From assembly GCA_964420325.1 (NCBI GenBank), contig CAYQSU010000068.1, positions 1-17,629 on the forward strand: DNA of 17,629 bases, given 5' to 3'. This document shows positions 15,302 through 17,629 of the stretch, one piece after another; position 1 is the stretch's first letter; the number at the start of each line of letters is the position of its first letter. Under the pieces are notes generated by a model, which worked only from the letters and a program-made list of their open reading frames with translations, made no database searches and was not told the origin of the DNA. Origin of the DNA: CAYQSU01 sp964420325. Its GTDB lineage: Bacteria; Pseudomonadota; Alphaproteobacteria; Rhodospirillales; Defluviicoccaceae. The position numbers were made by a program, and so were the translations under genes.

Positions 15302-16090
15302 ATGCCGACACCGTTGGACATCCTCATGAACCCCGTTTCGATCGCCGTGCTCGGCCTCTACGCCGGGCTGATGATCTGGGAGCGGATCGCCCCCGGACGC
15401 GTGCTCCCCGAGGTCAGGGGCTGGCGCGTCAGGGGCCTCTCGACGTTCGTCGTCTACTTTTTCCTGTCCTCGTACCTCCCGTTGCTGTGGGACGGCCATC
15501 TCGCCGCCTATCAAGTGTTCGATCTCACCGGGCTCGGGACGATCGGCGGCGCCGTCGTCGGTCTCCTCGTCTACGAGATCTCGGCGTACACCTGGCATCG
15601 CAGCATGCACGCATCCGGTGCGCTGTGGCGGGTGTTCCACCAGATGCACCACAGCGCCGAGCGGCTCGACACTCTCGGCGCCTTCTACTTCAGCCCCGCC
15701 GACATGGTCGGCTGGACCTTCGTCGGCAGCTTCGCGCTGGTGCTGATCGTCGGCATCACGCCGGAGGCCGCCACCGTTGTGCTGCTCACGGTCACCTTCC
15801 TGGCGATCTTCCAGCACACCAACATCCAGACGCCGCGCTGGCTCGGCTACGTGATCCAGCGGCCGGAAAGCCACACCGTGCACCACGGCCGCGGCGTGCA
15901 CGCCTGCAACTACGCCGATCTGCCGGTCATCGACATGCTGTTCGGCACCTTCCGCAATCCGCACGGGTACGAGCTCCAGACCGGGTTCTATCCGGGCGCC
16001 TCGGCGCGCGTCCTCGACATGCTCGCCTTCCGCGAGGTCAGCGGCGATCAGCCGGAGGCCGGCAAGACCGCCACGACCGCCGTCGCCTGA
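15302..16090 (+). CDS. Sterol desaturase / fatty acid hydroxylase family protein
   Basis: Membrane-bound di-iron oxygenase family (PF04116). The 262-residue protein has hydrophobic segments at about 12-27, 46-64, 78-95, 136-152 and 155-171 and the histidine clusters expected for the metal site: HRSMH (99-103), HQMHH (113-117) and HTVHH (191-195), with H172 and H200 as further candidates. Bacterial members act on fatty acids, sterols, carotenoids or ether lipids; the substrate cannot be told here. The C-terminal ~30 residues are polar. The gene stands alone on its strand, with a strong ribosome binding site, and is divergent from the CarS-like gene, which may hint at lipid modification. Confidence 0.9.
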   Translation: MPTPLDILMNPVSIAVLGLYAGLMIWERIAPGRVLPEVRGWRVRGLSTFVVYFFLSSYLPLLWDGHLAAYQVFDLTGLGTIGGAVVGLLVYEISAYTWHRSMHASGALWRVFHQMHHSAERLDTLGAFYFSPADMVGWTFVGSFALVLIVGITPEAATVVLLTVTFLAIFQHTNIQTPRWLGYVIQRPESHTVHHGRGVHACNYADLPVIDMLFGTFRNPHGYELQTGFYPGASARVLDMLAFREVSGDQPEAGKTATTAVA

Positions 16091-16111
16091 CGGCATCGCT
16101 CCGGCCGCAAC

Positions 16112-16134
16112 GGGGCGGGCCCTTCGCCCGCCCC
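16112..16134. terminator. GC hairpin terminator between desaturase and MFS genes
   Basis: A perfect 9-bp stem, GGGGCGGGC (16112-16120) with GCCCGCCCC (16126-16134), loop CCTTC, lies in the 73-nt gap between two convergent genes. Neither side has a real T tract (only GTTT further right), so it is a stable hairpin likely to end transcription on both strands, though not a textbook terminator. Confidence 0.55.
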
Positions 16135-16163
16135 CACGCGCGTTTCCGCATCGGCGGCCCTGT

Positions 16164-17357
16164 TCAGGCTTCGGCGGGGCGGAGGGGACGGTCGGCGATC
16201 GGCAGATGCAGGACGGCGGCGGCGACGCCCAGCAGGATCGAGGCGAGCCAGATGGCGTCATAGGAGCCGGTGGCGTCGAACACCACGCCGCCCAGCCAGA
16301 CGCCGAGGAAGCTTCCGAGCTGGTGGCTGAAGAAGACGATCCCGAACAAGGTCGACATGTAGCGCACGCCGAAGATCTGGGCGACGAGCCCGCTCGTCAG
16401 CGGCACCGTGCCGAGCCAGAGGAGCCCCATGGCGGCGGCGAACACCAGAACCGTCGCCTCGGTCTTCGGCGCCGCGAGAAAGGCGGCGATGGCGAGCGAG
16501 CGCAGGCCATAGAGCGCCGACAGAAGATACTTCTTCGAGTACCGGCCGCCGAGCGCGCCAGCGAGCCAGCTGCCGACGATGTTGAAGAAGCCGATCAGCG
16601 CGAGCGCGGTGGCGCCGAGCCCGGGGCTCATGCCCAGGTCGCCGAGGTACGCCGGCAGATGGACGCCGATGAACACCACCTGAAAGCCGCAGACGAAGAA
16701 GGCGACGGTGAGATACCAGTATCCCGCATGGCTCCCCGCCTCGGCGAGGGCGGCGCCAAGGGATTGCTGCACAGCCGACACCGCAGGCGCCCCGCGCCGC
16801 GGCGGCGCGAGGGCCAGTGCCAGCGGCGCCATCACCAGCGCAATCACGGCCATGGTGGCGAGCGCTCCCGGCCAGCCTTGGGCGCTGATCAGCGCCTGGC
16901 CCACCGGCGCCATGGCGAACTGGCCGAACGAGCCGCCGGCGCTGGCAACGCCGAGCGCCATGCTGCGTTTGTGCGCCGGAACCGAGCGGCCGATGGCTCC
17001 GAGGACGACGGCGAAGCTGGTGCAGCTCATCGCCAGGCCGACGAGGAGGCCGGCGCCGAGATGCAGGTCGGCGGTGCTCGCCGCCCCCGACATGACCAGG
17101 AGACCGACGGCGTAGGCGGCTGTGCCCACCACCAGCACCCGGATGGCGCCGAACCGGTCGGCGACGGCACCGGCGACCGGCTGCGCCGCTCCCCACAACA
17201 GGTTCTGCACCGCGAGCGCGAGTGCGAACGCCTCCCGGCCGATGCCGAGATCGACGCTCATCGGCGCCAGAAACAGGCCGAACGTCTGGCGGATGCCCAT
17301 CGCCACCGACAGGATGAGCGCCCCGCAGAGGAGGGCCACCAGCGCCTTCCGGTTCAT
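16164..17357 (-). CDS. MFS transporter
   Basis: Twelve-helix major facilitator superfamily carrier of the inner membrane. The 397-residue product has alternating hydrophobic helices over its length, the early GIRQTFGLF motif (21-29) seen in a monocarboxylate/oxalate-formate-antiporter-like subgroup, and loop 2-3 motif with VADRFGAIR (about 64-72). ATG 17357 is chosen: AGGAGG (complement of 17370-17375) lies 12 bases upstream. GTG 17369 in frame would directly touch that site and is less likely. The gene lies 123 bases downstream of an acetoacetyl-CoA synthetase gene on the same strand, so an organic acid such as acetoacetate could be its substrate (inference only). Confidence 0.88.
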   Translation of the reverse strand: MNRKALVALLCGALILSVAMGIRQTFGLFLAPMSVDLGIGREAFALALAVQNLLWGAAQPVAGAVADRFGAIRVLVVGTAAYAVGLLVMSGAASTADLHLGAGLLVGLAMSCTSFAVVLGAIGRSVPAHKRSMALGVASAGGSFGQFAMAPVGQALISAQGWPGALATMAVIALVMAPLALALAPPRRGAPAVSAVQQSLGAALAEAGSHAGYWYLTVAFFVCGFQVVFIGVHLPAYLGDLGMSPGLGATALALIGFFNIVGSWLAGALGGRYSKKYLLSALYGLRSLAIAAFLAAPKTEATVLVFAAAMGLLWLGTVPLTSGLVAQIFGVRYMSTLFGIVFFSHQLGSFLGVWLGGVVFDATGSYDAIWLASILLGVAAAVLHLPIADRPLRPAEA

Positions 17358-17369
17358 CGCCGACCGCAC

Positions 17370-17375
17370 CCTCCT
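17370..17375 (-). promoter_or_regulatory. Ribosome binding site of the MFS gene
   Basis: AGGAGG on the - strand, 12 bases before ATG 17357 and directly abutting GTG 17369. It favours the ATG start, though the spacing is a little long. Confidence 0.5.
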
Positions 17376-17480
17376 GATCGCCCGTGCACAGGCCCGCCCC
17401 GCGATCGCCGGTATCGCCCGAAGGACGCGCCCGCCGTCATATGGTCACCCCGGGGGCGGAACGGAAGGGGCGGCAGCCGC

Positions 17481-17629
17481 TCACGTCCTCAGCTCGGCGA
17501 GATCGCGGAACTGGTCGAGGGCCTCCGGGTTGGCCAACGCCTCGCGGTTCTTCACCGGTCGGCCATGAATGACGTCGCGCACCGCGAGCTCGGTGATCTT
17601 GCCGCTCTTGGTGCGCGGGATGTCGGCGA
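17481..17629 (-). CDS. aacS: Acetoacetyl-CoA synthetase, C-terminal end (partial)
   Basis: Only the last 49 codons lie in the window; the gene continues past the right edge. The visible tail contains ADIPRTKSGK, the A10 motif of acyl-CoA synthetases with the adenylation lysine, followed by TELAVRDVIHGRPVKN and EALANPEAL. This tail, especially ELAVR..IHGRPVKN, is typical of acetoacetate--CoA ligase (ATP + acetoacetate + CoA to acetoacetyl-CoA), a cytosolic enzyme of ketone body/poly-hydroxybutyrate metabolism. The rest of the protein is needed to be certain. Confidence 0.85.
   Translation of the reverse strand, partial: ADIPRTKSGKITELAVRDVIHGRPVKNREALANPEALDQFRDLAELRT

Overview
The window is very GC-rich DNA, tightly packed with genes and with strong G/C preference at third codon positions. 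The gene content and order (envC-ctpA-divergent polysaccharide deacetylase-rppH, then uvrC-pgsA-moaD-moaE) are typical of Alphaproteobacteria. A Rhodospirillales-like organism is my best guess, but no rRNA or other decisive marker is present. It reads as ordinary chromosome: I found no insertion sequence, phage gene, CRISPR array, tRNA or rRNA.

Layout. Positions 1-364 hold no gene that I can recognise. From 365 to 14662 fifteen genes run on the + strand, many with ATGA/TGATG-type overlaps. (1) gpmI, glycolysis, followed by a hairpin and then a sigma70-like promoter. (2) An envelope group: EnvC-like amidase activator, CtpA-type S41 protease, and a membrane-anchored divergent polysaccharide deacetylase. 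EnvC and the deacetylase look catalytically degenerate; the protease looks intact. (3) rppH (RNA 5'-end turnover). (4) A pterin pair: an SDR with pteridine-reductase hallmarks and folB. (5) uvrC, pgsA, moaD, moaE: DNA repair, phosphatidylglycerol synthesis and the two subunits of molybdopterin synthase. (6) A less charted stretch: a helix-hairpin-helix protein with an unrecognised C-terminal domain, a HAD phosphatase, a LOG-family nucleotide phosphoribohydrolase and a calcineurin-type metallophosphoesterase.

After 14662 the strands alternate. A CarS-like (CDP-archaeol synthase family) integral membrane protein lies on the - strand, convergent with the phosphoesterase. A sterol desaturase/fatty acid hydroxylase lies on +, divergent from the CarS-like gene. 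An MFS transporter and the 3' end of an acetoacetyl-CoA synthetase gene lie on -. A perfect 9-bp GC hairpin separates the desaturase from the convergent MFS gene.

The points most worth a second look are the HhH protein with its unnamed C-terminal domain, the bacterial CarS-like protein, the deacetylase that has lost the family's signature residues, and the pteridine-reductase-like SDR beside folB. None amounts to a demonstrated new system. All are read from sequence and family knowledge without database searches.
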